Source: Nocardioides sp. Kera G14 | Lineage (GTDB): Bacteria; Actinomycetota; Actinomycetes; Propionibacteriales; Nocardioidaceae | Length of the DNA: 64,000 bases | Reading direction: 5' to 3' | NCBI RefSeq assembly: GCF_020715565.1 | Contig: NZ_CP085839.1 | Coordinates: 2,852,001-2,916,000, forward strand | In this document: piece after piece, positions 45,466-55,368 of the stretch | Position numbering within the stretch: position 1 is the first letter of the stretch | Layout: every line of letters starts with the position of its first letter | Made by a program: the position numbers and the translations under genes | Notes under the pieces: model-generated | Told to the model about the DNA's origin: nothing | The model's input: the letters and a program-made list of their open reading frames with translations, nothing else | The model's database searches: none

Positions 45466-45906
45466 ATGGCCGCTCACCACTTCGAGATCCCGCGCTCACT
45501 CAACGACGCTCGGCTGTCCTTCCGCGCCTTCCGTCGCACCCGGCCGTTCTGGGGCGGGCTGTGGACCATCCTCGCGGGCGTCTGGATCATCAGGGCGATG
45601 AGCTTCTCCATCGGGCTCGCCCTCACGGGCGGCTGGTCGTATTCGGCCGGCTACATCATGGGCGGCGGCCTCGTCCTGTTCGGGCTCGTCGCCTGGGTGA
45701 CGCCCTCCCACAGAGGTCTCGCCGGCATCGCCGCCTTCCTGATCGCCCTCGGCGCCTTTCCCGCGGCCAACCTCGGCGGCTACCTCGTCGGCTCGGTGGC
45801 AGGCATCATCGGCTCGTCAATGATCTGGGCCTGGGGCGAGAAGAGGCTGCGGAGTCCGAAAAGTGCAGCGACGGGCCACCACCAGGGCGCGCGGAGGGCT
45901 GGGTGA
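45466..45906 (+). CDS. DUF6114 membrane protein 2
   Basis: A 146-residue protein with the motif FRRTRPFWGGLWTILAGVW and four membrane helices, including LVLFGLVAWVTPSHRG and AANLGGYLVGSVAGIIGSS. It is very similar to the third DUF6114 protein. ATG 45466 directly follows the previous stop, and its own stop overlaps the next GTG, so translation of the unit is coupled. Confidence 0.85.
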   Translation: MAAHHFEIPRSLNDARLSFRAFRRTRPFWGGLWTILAGVWIIRAMSFSIGLALTGGWSYSAGYIMGGGLVLFGLVAWVTPSHRGLAGIAAFLIALGAFPAANLGGYLVGSVAGIIGSSMIWAWGEKRLRSPKSAATGHHQGARRAG

Positions 45907-48005
45907 AGGACCGCACCTCCCGTCGCCGCGCCTCAACCTTCCGCGAGCGCGTGCGGGACCGATACCGCCGGCGACGCGATGAGCTCCTTGCCGCCGAGGA
46001 GACTCGACACGGAAGCCGGCGGCGCGGGCTCATCATGGCCGTCGGCGGACTCCTCGGCCTGGCGAGCATGTATCAACTGGTCTCCGCCAACGTGCTGGCC
46101 GTCAACTTCACCACGATGAACTCGTCGTTCCAGCTCTACACGAACTACCTCCAGGGCGAAGAGGTCGCGGCCTACCTCAACTCGACCTCCCGTCAGGACG
46201 GCGTGAACTACCCCGTCGCCGAGTTGGGCGTCAAGAAGGCCTCGCTCGCCGGCCTGTGCATGATCTCGACCGAGACGCTGCCGGGGTCTCTCGGGGCCTA
46301 CTCGGTGGTGATCACCTCCGGTGACGCCGTGCCCGCGACGACGACCTTCCAGAACGGCGTCGCGCTGACGGACCCGAACTACTACCTGCCGACGGGTTGG
46401 ACGGCCGGCACAGACGTGTGGAGCACCGCCGGCTCGGACGCCGACCAGTACATCGGGGCGCTCAAGGGGACCCGGAAGACCAATGCTGTGACCGCCACCG
46501 ACCTCTACCTGACGGCCAGCGCCATCCAAGGAACCGGCTATCGCGTCAACGGTCTCTACCTCGGCGAACGCGCCCAGGACGTCGGGCCCAACGCCGGGGT
46601 GACCTGGCCTTCAGGCCTTGGAGCTCCCTCGCCTGCCGATGCGACCCCGGGCGGGTTCGGCCTCCGGGTCGACCACCTCAACCTGGCCGGCGGCATGCTG
46701 TACACCTACGGCAGCCCCATGATCCCGGGGACGCCGGCGGTCCCCGAGCAGCTGGCCGTGCCTGCGCACGACGAGACCGGAGTCAGCGACGGGCCACCCG
46801 CCATCGTGGGGCTGACAGTAGACGCGCCCGGCTCCGCATACGCCAACACCGCCAGCGACAACACCTACAAGAATCAAGTCGGCCGGATCGTCGACGGCGA
46901 CCTCAACACCTACTGGATGGTGAGCACCAACAACGGCGTGACGGTCTCGAAGACCGCGACCGTGACCTACCAGCTGTCGCAGAAGTGGCAGGTGACGTCC
47001 TACCAGATCGGGACGGGGCCGACCGCCAACACCCAACCCAAGACGTGGACCCTCAAGGGTTCCAACGACGGCACGACCTGGACGCCGATCGACACGGTGG
47101 CGGCCTCGTACCCGTCGACCTCAGAGTGGAACAGCTACACCGTCGACTCCCCCGGCTACTACAAGTACTACCAGTTGGCGATCACCGACAACGCGGGCGC
47201 CGCGGGCCTGCAGCTCTCCGACTGGAAGCTCAATGGCATCGGCGTGATCGGCTCCTCGAGCGCCAACCCAGCTCAGTCCGCCTCCTATGTCGCAAGCAAC
47301 GGCGAGAACTATCGGATGCTGATGGACGGGAACGGCGGGACCAAGTTCTACAACGACTACGGAAGCACGAGCGGCTCCGGCGTCTCGTACATGAACCCCA
47401 ACTTCCAGGTCGTCTATGTGCTGAACGACCCGGCGAAGGTGACCTCCTACACCCTGCGGAGCGGCGCGGACTCAGCGAGCTACAAGAACCGCAACCCGCG
47501 CAACTGGACGCTCGAGGGCACGAACGCGACCGACAGCAGCGGTCAGCCGACCGGTTGGATTTCGCTGGACACCCGGACGGTGACAGACGGCCAGGACGAC
47601 GCCGGGTTCAGCGGCAACAACTCGATAGTCACGAGGAGCCTCTCCAGTCCGGCGTCATACAAGTACTACCGGCTGACCGTCACCCGGATTCGAACGCCGT
47701 ACGCGTCGACCACACTCCTCGGATCCACCGAGAACAGCGACGCATCACTCAGCGCGTTCAGCAACACCAAGAACTATCGCCTCCAAATCGCCGACTGGAT
47801 GCTCAACACGGGCACGACGACGGTGACCGTGCCCGGGACTCCATATGTCCCGGGGGTCCCGGCCGGCCCCGACACCCCTGCCATTCCAGCGGGTGCCGCT
47901 GGGTACGGGCTCCAACTCAAGGGGAGCATCGTCCTTCCCAAGTTGAAGATCCGGGTGGTGCCCGGCGCCAAGACGCAGAGCTACTGCCCGACGGCGGCCG
48001 GATGA
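45903..48005 (+). CDS. DUF6230 exported protein 3 with two inserted discoidin-like domains
   Basis: A 700-residue exported protein. Residues 1-66 are a basic n-region, helix and NVLA cleavage site as in the previous DUF6230 protein. Residues 67-270 match the first part of that protein's DUF6230 domain (AELGVKKASLAGLCMIS). At about 272-660 there is an insert: a Pro/Val linker (PGTPAVPEQ), two F5/8 type C (discoidin)-like domains (about 295-445, with VDGDLNTYWMVS and WTLKGSNDGTTWTPID; and about 446-638, with NWTLEGTNATD), then a second Pro linker. The DUF6230 ending then resumes: YGLQLKGSIVLPKLKIRVV. The insert suggests glycan binding. GTG 45903 overlaps the upstream stop as GTGA. Confidence 0.8.
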   Translation: MKDRTSRRRASTFRERVRDRYRRRRDELLAAEETRHGSRRRGLIMAVGGLLGLASMYQLVSANVLAVNFTTMNSSFQLYTNYLQGEEVAAYLNSTSRQDGVNYPVAELGVKKASLAGLCMISTETLPGSLGAYSVVITSGDAVPATTTFQNGVALTDPNYYLPTGWTAGTDVWSTAGSDADQYIGALKGTRKTNAVTATDLYLTASAIQGTGYRVNGLYLGERAQDVGPNAGVTWPSGLGAPSPADATPGGFGLRVDHLNLAGGMLYTYGSPMIPGTPAVPEQLAVPAHDETGVSDGPPAIVGLTVDAPGSAYANTASDNTYKNQVGRIVDGDLNTYWMVSTNNGVTVSKTATVTYQLSQKWQVTSYQIGTGPTANTQPKTWTLKGSNDGTTWTPIDTVAASYPSTSEWNSYTVDSPGYYKYYQLAITDNAGAAGLQLSDWKLNGIGVIGSSSANPAQSASYVASNGENYRMLMDGNGGTKFYNDYGSTSGSGVSYMNPNFQVVYVLNDPAKVTSYTLRSGADSASYKNRNPRNWTLEGTNATDSSGQPTGWISLDTRTVTDGQDDAGFSGNNSIVTRSLSSPASYKYYRLTVTRIRTPYASTTLLGSTENSDASLSAFSNTKNYRLQIADWMLNTGTTTVTVPGTPYVPGVPAGPDTPAIPAGAAGYGLQLKGSIVLPKLKIRVVPGAKTQSYCPTAAG

Positions 48006-48436
48006 TGAGCAGCACGACGACCTCGAACATCCCCACCCGGGCTCGAGCGATCCTCCGTGAGGCCCGCTTGGTCTTCCGTGCCTGGCGGCGCACGCGTCCG
48101 TTCTGGGGAGGACTCCTGACGATGCTGGCGGGGGTGTGGATCATCCGGGCGATGCGCTTCTCGATCGGGATCGCCCTGACCAGCAATTGGCCCTACATCG
48201 CCGGGTTCCTGGTGGGAGGGGGACTCGTTCTCTTCGGACTCGTCGCGTGGTTCGCTCCGATCTACCGCGGCCTGCTGGGCCTGCTCTGCCTGGCGCTGTC
48301 GCTACTCGCCTTCCCGATGGCCAACCTCGGGGGATATCTGATCGGAAGCGTCGTCGGCATCTTCGGATCGTCGATGATCTGGTCGTGGGGCGAGAAGCGG
48401 CCCCGAGGCATGCGTCGCAGTTCGGAGGAGCGGTGA
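48002..48436 (+). CDS. DUF6114 membrane protein 3
   Basis: A 144-residue paralogue of the protein at 45466-45906: FRAWRRTRPFWGGLLTMLAG, then RFSIGIALTSNWPYIAGFLV and ANLGGYLIGSVVGIFGSSMI. ATG 48002 overlaps the previous stop as ATGA (48005 is an alternative). Four membrane helices; basic C-terminal tail. Confidence 0.85.
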   Translation: MMSSTTTSNIPTRARAILREARLVFRAWRRTRPFWGGLLTMLAGVWIIRAMRFSIGIALTSNWPYIAGFLVGGGLVLFGLVAWFAPIYRGLLGLLCLALSLLAFPMANLGGYLIGSVVGIFGSSMIWSWGEKRPRGMRRSSEER

Positions 48437-49242
48437 CCCTCACTCCGACGCGATCTCCGCGGCTACAGCGAGCCTGCGTCTTCGCGGCGGTTGCGGCGCT
48501 CGCCATCGCCTGCCTTCTGACCACCGGCCTTGACGGCCGTCCCGGCCGGGCTGACGCCGCGCTTCCCGACGCGCCGTTCTCGTGCGGATCGAGCGACCAG
48601 AACCGCCAGTCGGTGAGTCAGTGGAACGGCTCCATCAGCAGCAGCCCCACGTGGGTCGGGACGGCGATGAAGCCCTGCCTGTCCGGCACGGCACTCACGC
48701 TGACGATCCCGGCGAAGGACAACTCGGCCACCATCTCCAGCGTGCAGCGGCTGACGGGGGCTCAGAACATCAAGATTGCCGACGGGACAACGATCCCGAA
48801 CGTCTATCAGTTGGGTTTCAAGGGCTTCACCATCAACTCCACCGCCTCCAACGTCACGTTGAAGACCACCGCCGGCACGGTGGGCAGCTACGAGTTGAAA
48901 CTGGCGCCCGATGCGGGCGCGGTCTTCGGCGGCGGCGACGTCGTCACTGACCTCTTGGTCGACGGAGACAGCACCATCGTCATCAACGACATGCCGGTCT
49001 CCTTCCTCGGGACGTGCGGCATGTTGGGCGGGTCTGGCAGCAGCACATGCACGGTGCAGGTGAAGAACATCAGCCAAGATCTGGTGAGCTTGGCCAACGC
49101 GATCGGCATCTCGTCGTTCAGCATCCGCCAGATGGACCTGAAGATCTACTACATCGTCACCCACAACACCTCCGGTGGAGACCCGAGCGGCGCCGCATTC
49201 CAGTTTCCGAACACGCTCATCACGGCGAAGGACAGCAGCTGA
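48433..49242 (+). CDS. Secreted protein of unknown function in the DUF6230 cluster
   Basis: A 269-residue protein with an ordinary signal peptide: basic start, helix at about 14-32 and a probable cut after ADA (residue 42). The mature part is rich in Ser, Thr, Gly and Ile and looks beta-structured, with four cysteines (CGSS, KPCLSG, GTCGML, STCTV). I do not recognise a domain. GTG 48433 overlaps the upstream stop and its own stop overlaps the next ATG, so it is an integral member of the operon. Confidence 0.75.
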   Translation: MTLTPTRSPRLQRACVFAAVAALAIACLLTTGLDGRPGRADAALPDAPFSCGSSDQNRQSVSQWNGSISSSPTWVGTAMKPCLSGTALTLTIPAKDNSATISSVQRLTGAQNIKIADGTTIPNVYQLGFKGFTINSTASNVTLKTTAGTVGSYELKLAPDAGAVFGGGDVVTDLLVDGDSTIVINDMPVSFLGTCGMLGGSGSSTCTVQVKNISQDLVSLANAIGISSFSIRQMDLKIYYIVTHNTSGGDPSGAAFQFPNTLITAKDSS

Positions 49243-49949
49243 TGGCGCGCTACGCACGGGCCGCGGCCGAGCCCATTCGTTACGGCATCCGTTGGGGGCG
49301 TGCCGGAGCAGTGGCGGGCGTGAGCCTCGGGTTGCTCGGATCGATGACGGCGCTGGTGACCACCAACGCCCTCGCCGCCTACGTCACGGTCAGCTCCCAG
49401 TCGAAACCGTCGGAGTTCAACACCTCGAAGCTCACGGGGCAGGACGTCGCCTTCGGCATGGTGCAGTCGGACGTGAACGGCACCATCAAGCCGGTGCTCC
49501 GTGCTGGATTCGCCTCCGCAACACTCGATGGCTTCTGCGTCTCCAAGACCGAGAATGTCCTCGGTCTTTTCGACGTGACCTTGAAGGTGACCTCGGGCAA
49601 CGGGGCGGCGGGGGACGACATCGTCGCCAGCAACGCTTCCTTCGACCTGACTGAACTCCGAGGCACGACCATCAATCTCGAAGGCAAGGATCAGGTAGGG
49701 CAGGCCACCGCCGACATGACCACCACCAAGACCGGCGGCACCTTCGACACGAATCCGCTGGGCGCTCCCACCGGTGGTTACGGCGCCGGATGGGTCGGCA
49801 TCGACGCCTCGAAGGGCACCCTGAGCGGGCTGAAAGGCAAGCTCTACTCGGTGGAGATCCAGGGCGACATCACTCTGCCCAACCTGAGCATCGGAGTCAC
49901 CGGTGCTTCCGGCTTCGCGTGCAACACAGTCGCCGGCACGACGAATTGA
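49242..49949 (+). CDS. DUF6230 exported protein 4
   Basis: A 235-residue exported protein. Basic start, helix (about 21-40), likely cleavage after NALA (residue 45), then a beta-rich domain with VLRAGFASATLDGFCVSK and a C-terminal LPNLSIGVTGASGFACNTV; the two cysteines match those of the other DUF6230 proteins. It is the plain form nearest to the Streptomyces family. Last gene of the operon, convergent with hspR 9 bases away. Confidence 0.8.
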   Translation: MARYARAAAEPIRYGIRWGRAGAVAGVSLGLLGSMTALVTTNALAAYVTVSSQSKPSEFNTSKLTGQDVAFGMVQSDVNGTIKPVLRAGFASATLDGFCVSKTENVLGLFDVTLKVTSGNGAAGDDIVASNASFDLTELRGTTINLEGKDQVGQATADMTTTKTGGTFDTNPLGAPTGGYGAGWVGIDASKGTLSGLKGKLYSVEIQGDITLPNLSIGVTGASGFACNTVAGTTN

Positions 49950-49958
49950 GCGGTTCGA

Positions 49959-50390
49959 CTACTGCCGGCGCCAGACGACGATCGACTGACCCACCTCGGG
50001 AGGCCGGACCGCGGGGACACGGCTGACCACGGCAGCGGCGGGGCGTCCGGCGGTCGCGAGGCGAAGCGCCTCACGGGTCGCCTCGAGTTCGGAGGCGAGC
50101 TCGGCGTTGCGGGCGGCGAGGGCGTCGACCCGGTTCGACAGATCGAGGATCCGGCGTACGCCCTCGATACCGATGCCCTCAGACGTGAGGGACGCGATCA
50201 ACCGCAGGAGGTCGATGTCATGCGAGGAGTAGCGGCGGCCACCGCCGCCGGTGCGGCCGGGGGTGATCAGGCCGAGGCGCTCGTAGGTGCGCAGGGTCTG
50301 CGGGTGCAGGCCGGTGAGCTCGGCCGCGACCGAGATGACGTAGACCGCCGCGTCAGGCGCGGGGCCCGGACCCAGTGGCGACGTGCTCAT
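49959..50390 (-). CDS. hspR: Heat-shock repressor HspR (MerR family)
   Basis: A 143-residue regulator. The MerR-type winged helix covers about residues 17-85 (VISVAAELTGLHPQTLRTYERLGLI is its start, seen as HPQTLRTYERLGLI), with RRYSSHDIDLLRLI next, then a coiled coil. In Streptomyces and Mycobacterium, HspR represses the dnaK operon and clpB by binding HAIR repeats with DnaK as co-repressor. Both repeats are present here. ATG 50390 overlaps the dnaJ stop. Confidence 0.95.
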   Translation of the reverse strand: MSTSPLGPGPAPDAAVYVISVAAELTGLHPQTLRTYERLGLITPGRTGGGGRRYSSHDIDLLRLIASLTSEGIGIEGVRRILDLSNRVDALAARNAELASELEATREALRLATAGRPAAAVVSRVPAVRPPEVGQSIVVWRRQ

Positions 50391-51622
50391 GCCGAGGCCG
50401 CCTCACTCGCGGCAGTGTCGAACAACCCTTCGCGCAGCGGCTTTCCGCCGGTGGCGGCACGGTAGGCCTCAAGAGCCTCACGAGCCTCCGGCGAGAGCAC
50501 GGCGGGGACCTGCACCTCGACCGTGGCGAGCAGGTCGCCCGAGGTTCCGTCGGCCTTCTTCACGCCACGGCCACGCACGCGGAACGTGCGGCCGTTGGGC
50601 GTTCCGGCAGGGACCTTGAGCGTGACGGGAGACCCGCCGAGGGTGGGGATCCGGACCTCGGAGCCCAGCGCCGCCTCGTCGAAGGAGACGGGCACGTCGA
50701 TCGTCAGGTTGTCGCCCGAGCGGGAGAAGACGCGGTGCGGCGTCACCTTCACCACGACGAAGAGGTCACCGTTGGGGCCGCCGGCCTCGCCGACCGCACC
50801 CTTGCCACGCAGGCGGATTCGCTGGCCGTCCTTCACCCCGGCCGGGATCTTCGCGCTGATCGTGCGGCCCGAGAGCCCGCGACCGCTGCCGTGGCAGGTC
50901 GGGCAGGCCTCGTCGTAGACCACCTGACGGCCGCCGCAGGCAGGACACGTCTCGGAGACCTGGAAGCCGCCGAGGTCCTGGATGACCGAGCCCTGACCGC
51001 CGCAGACGTTGCAGACATGGGGTTTAGTGCCCGGCTTGCCACCGGTGCCGTTGCAGTCGGGGCACGGAGCGTCGGAGGTGAGGCGGAGCTGGATCGTCAC
51101 ACCCTCGAGCGCGTCGACGAAGCCGACCGTCGCGGTCGTCTCGATGTCGGCGCCCTTCTGCGGACGAACCCGCCGCTGCGAACGGCCTCCGCCGAAGAGG
51201 TCACCGAACATGTCGGCGAAGCCTCCCCCGCCGGCGCCGCCCTGCTGGGCCGTCGCCTGTGCGAAGAGGTCGTCGAAGTTGTAACCGCCAGCACCGGCCC
51301 CGCCGGTGTTGCCGTACGTCGACCGGCCACCGAAGCCGGCCCCGCCGAATCCGCCAGGGAATCCGCCACCGGCGTAGAGCGAGCGGACCTCGTCGTACTT
51401 CTTCCGCTTCTCCGGGTCACCGATGACGTCGTAGGCCTCGGCGACCTTCTTGAACTTCTCGTGCTTGGCGGTGTCGCCCGGGTTGGAGTCGGGGTGGTTG
51501 GCGCGCGCCAGCTTGCGGTAGGCCTTCTTGATGTCGTCGGCCGTCGCGGTCTTCGCGACGCCGAGCTCGGCATAGAAGTCCTTGTTCACCCAGTCCGACC
51601 GGATGCCGTCGTTGTCGGCCAC
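50387..51622 (-). CDS. dnaJ: Chaperone DnaJ (type I, J domain plus zinc fingers)
   Basis: A 411-residue co-chaperone that stimulates DnaK ATPase and delivers substrates. The J domain (about 15-80) has the HPD motif at residues 43-45. A long Gly/Phe-rich region (about 85-165) follows, then four zinc-binding repeats (CPDCNGTG, CNVCGGQG, CPACGG, CPTCHGSG) and the C-terminal substrate domains. The 13-residue N-terminal extension is usual for the operon-encoded actinobacterial form. GTG 51622 has GGAGGA upstream. Confidence 0.97.
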   Translation of the reverse strand: MADNDGIRSDWVNKDFYAELGVAKTATADDIKKAYRKLARANHPDSNPGDTAKHEKFKKVAEAYDVIGDPEKRKKYDEVRSLYAGGGFPGGFGGAGFGGRSTYGNTGGAGAGGYNFDDLFAQATAQQGGAGGGGFADMFGDLFGGGRSQRRVRPQKGADIETTATVGFVDALEGVTIQLRLTSDAPCPDCNGTGGKPGTKPHVCNVCGGQGSVIQDLGGFQVSETCPACGGRQVVYDEACPTCHGSGRGLSGRTISAKIPAGVKDGQRIRLRGKGAVGEAGGPNGDLFVVVKVTPHRVFSRSGDNLTIDVPVSFDEAALGSEVRIPTLGGSPVTLKVPAGTPNGRTFRVRGRGVKKADGTSGDLLATVEVQVPAVLSPEAREALEAYRAATGGKPLREGLFDTAASEAASA

Positions 51623-51640
51623 GCGTCCTCCTTCCTCTCC

Positions 51641-51734
51641 CCGAGATCCGGGTTCTTGCCCTTCGAGATCCGGGTTCCAGCCCTCGTGTCCGGACCAAAG
51701 TCCGGATCTCGGAGGGCAAGAACCCGGATCTCGG
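51641..51734. repeat. Palindromic element D between grpE and dnaJ
   Basis: A 33-base arm (51641-51673) starting CCGAGATCCGGGTTCTTGCC is inverted at 51702-51734 with a single mismatch. The 28-base loop carries a competing TCCGGAC/GTCCGGA hairpin. CGAGATCCGGGTTC is also directly repeated at 51642 and 51664. The element fills nearly all of the 114-base gap inside the dnaK operon and would form a very stable RNA hairpin. Confidence 0.8.
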
Positions 51735-51736
51735 GT

Positions 51737-52284
51737 TTATTCGGGATCGACCACCAGCACCTGAGCCGCGCGAACCACGCGGTCTCCGATGCGGTAGCCG
51801 GCCTTGGCGAGCACCTTCACCGTGGTCTCACTGACCTCGGGGTCGGTGCCCAGATGCGAGAGCGCCTCGTGCACCTGCGGGTCGAATGCGTCGCCGGGCT
51901 CACCGAACTTCGACAGGCCGAGGCCGGAGACGATCCGCTCGAGCTGGTCGGCCACGGCCTTGAAGCCGCCGTCCAGCTCGCCGTGCTCCTTCGCCCGGTC
52001 GATGGTGTCGAGCACCTCGACGATGGGCGCGAGGACCTTGTACGTCGCGTTCTCGGCGACCAGCTCGCGGTCGCGGTCGACACGTCGCTTGTAGTTGACG
52101 TACTCGGCCTGCAGGCGCTGCAGGTCGGTGGTCAGCTCCGAGATCCGGTCATCGACCGACGGCTCGGCAGCGACGTCGCCGGCCTCGGCCGGAGCGTCCG
52201 CCTCGGGTGCCTCCCCGAAGGAGACGACCTCGGGGGCCGCCTCCTCAGGGGTCTCCGGCTCACGGTCGGGCAGCGGCTCATCGG

Positions 52285-52288
<4 letters not shown>
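51737..52288 (-). CDS. grpE: Nucleotide exchange factor GrpE
   Basis: A 183-residue protein that releases ADP from DnaK. An acidic disordered start (about 1-50) leads into the long helix ([22 protein letters not shown]) and the C-terminal beta wing ending [17 protein letters not shown] 52288 overlaps the dnaK stop codon as GTGA. Element D separates it from dnaJ. Confidence 0.96.
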
Positions 52289-54126
<1,838 letters not shown>

Positions 54127-54158
54127 GGTTGAAACCTCCGCAGAGTCTTGGATCTCTA

Positions 54159-54179
54159 GTTGAGTCCATCCGACTCAAC
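54159..54179. promoter_or_regulatory. HAIR operator (HspR site) upstream of dnaK
   Basis: GTTGAGT-N7-ACTCAAC, the same variant of the HAIR consensus as at clpB. It overlaps the likely promoter and completes an autoregulatory loop with hspR, the last gene of the operon. Confidence 0.92.
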
Positions 54180-54205
54180 TTCGTTCACTTACTCTAACGC
54201 AGGGT

Positions 54206-54712
54206 TCAACGATCTATTCCGGCGCCCCTCAGGAGGCGCAGACCGGTGTCGACCATGCTGACGCGGGGCAGCTCGTCGGTCTCTGCCAGCGGCCACCAGC
54301 GCGCCTCGTCGGTGGTGCCGTCGACCTCCGGCCTCAGCTCACCGCCGACGATCTCTGCGGAGTAGAAGACTCGGACCGCCTTGAGCGAGCGGCCGCCGTA
54401 GGCGCCCTCGCCGCGAGCACGCTCCTCCTCGGAGAAGACGTCGGTCTCGATCCCGAGTAGGCCGGTCAGCTCGACGTCGTACCCCGTCTCCTCGCGCACC
54501 TCGCGGACACAGCCCTCCTCGGGCGACTCGTGCAGCTCGACGCCCCCGCCGGGCAGGGTCCAGCGCTTGCGGGTCTCCTCGTTCCAGAGGGCGAGCAGCA
54601 TCTGCTCACTCCCCTCCTCGCCCTGCACGATCACCGCGTACGCCGCCAGCCGGGTGTCGTAGTCCGTGTAGTGCGGCAGCGCCGGCTCGGGCGCGGGATC
54701 GGGAAGGCTCAC
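54206..54712 (-). CDS. NUDIX hydrolase
   Basis: A 168-residue NUDIX protein with the box GGGVELHESPEEGCVREV followed by REETGYDVE, all key acids present. The preceding strand RLAAYAVIVQGEEGSEQMLL and KRWTLPGGG are typical. The substrate is unknown. It starts 9 bases after the stop of the upstream membrane-protein gene. Confidence 0.9.
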   Translation of the reverse strand: MSLPDPAPEPALPHYTDYDTRLAAYAVIVQGEEGSEQMLLALWNEETRKRWTLPGGGVELHESPEEGCVREVREETGYDVELTGLLGIETDVFSEEERARGEGAYGGRSLKAVRVFYSAEIVGGELRPEVDGTTDEARWWPLAETDELPRVSMVDTGLRLLRGAGIDR

Positions 54713-54721
54713 AGGCGCCAG

Positions 54722-55330
54722 TCAATCAATCGTGACGGTGACGGAGTTGGAGGCCAGCTTGGAGTCGGTGTCGATGACGCGCCATTCCTGCTTCCCGGTG
54801 CGCCCTGTCTGGACGTACGTCGAGAAGGTGTCACCCGAGACGCTCGCGGTCACCGGGAAGTCGGTCCACTTGCCGCCCTCGCGGCGCTGCACCTGGAGCA
54901 CGGCTCCCTCACCCCCGGTGTACGCGCCGCTGAGATCGATCCGCTCCATCGAGCCGACGGTGCTGGAGCCCACCTGGAGCGTGATCTGCTTGACCTCCTG
55001 GGCGGGCGTCTCGGTGGCCGGGTTCTCGCTGGCCGTGGCGCTGTCGTCGGCGAGCGGCTCCGAACTCAGGGTGATGAGCGGCCCGGTGTCGGAGGCGGTC
55101 GGCTTCGGCGTCGGCAGGTAGAGCGAGGCCCCACCTTGGCCGTCGGCTGCCTGGGCCGCCTGCTCCGTGTCGCCGCCGAGGCCGAAGACACCGGCGGCGA
55201 CGAAGGCGAAGAGGCCGGCGATGAGGCCGAGCGCGACAGCAACGGTGGCCAGCGCGATGAGGCCGGCGACCACCGGGTGTCTCTCCTCCTTGCGGAGCGC
55301 GGAGAGTTGCGCAGGGAGCTTCAGGGGCAC
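54722..55330 (-). CDS. Hypothetical single-pass membrane protein with extracytoplasmic domain
   Basis: A 202-residue protein. Residues 1-20 are basic and cytoplasmic (LPAQLSALRKEERHP), followed by one long hydrophobic helix (about 21-50). A Ser/Thr/Pro/Glu-rich linker (about 55-110) leads to a C-terminal beta domain (ITLQVGSSTVGSMERIDLSG, then TFSTYVQTGRTGKQEWRVI) with an Ig-like strand pattern. Not assigned to a family. Divergent from the nitroreductase gene. Confidence 0.65.
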   Translation of the reverse strand: MPLKLPAQLSALRKEERHPVVAGLIALATVAVALGLIAGLFAFVAAGVFGLGGDTEQAAQAADGQGGASLYLPTPKPTASDTGPLITLSSEPLADDSATASENPATETPAQEVKQITLQVGSSTVGSMERIDLSGAYTGGEGAVLQVQRREGGKWTDFPVTASVSGDTFSTYVQTGRTGKQEWRVIDTDSKLASNSVTVTID

Positions 55331-55368
55331 AGAACAGATCCTTCCGAGATAGCGCCAGACTAGCCACC

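Noticed and set aside
45561..45902. Upstream extension of the discoidin-containing DUF6230 gene
   Set aside because: It overlaps the DUF6114 gene in another frame and yields Arg/His-rich text; GTG 45903 with stop-start overlap is a better start.
46397..48436. 679-residue plus-strand protein
   Set aside because: Most of it is an out-of-frame shadow of the discoidin-containing DUF6230 gene; only the last 144 residues, from ATG 48002, are a real DUF6114 gene.
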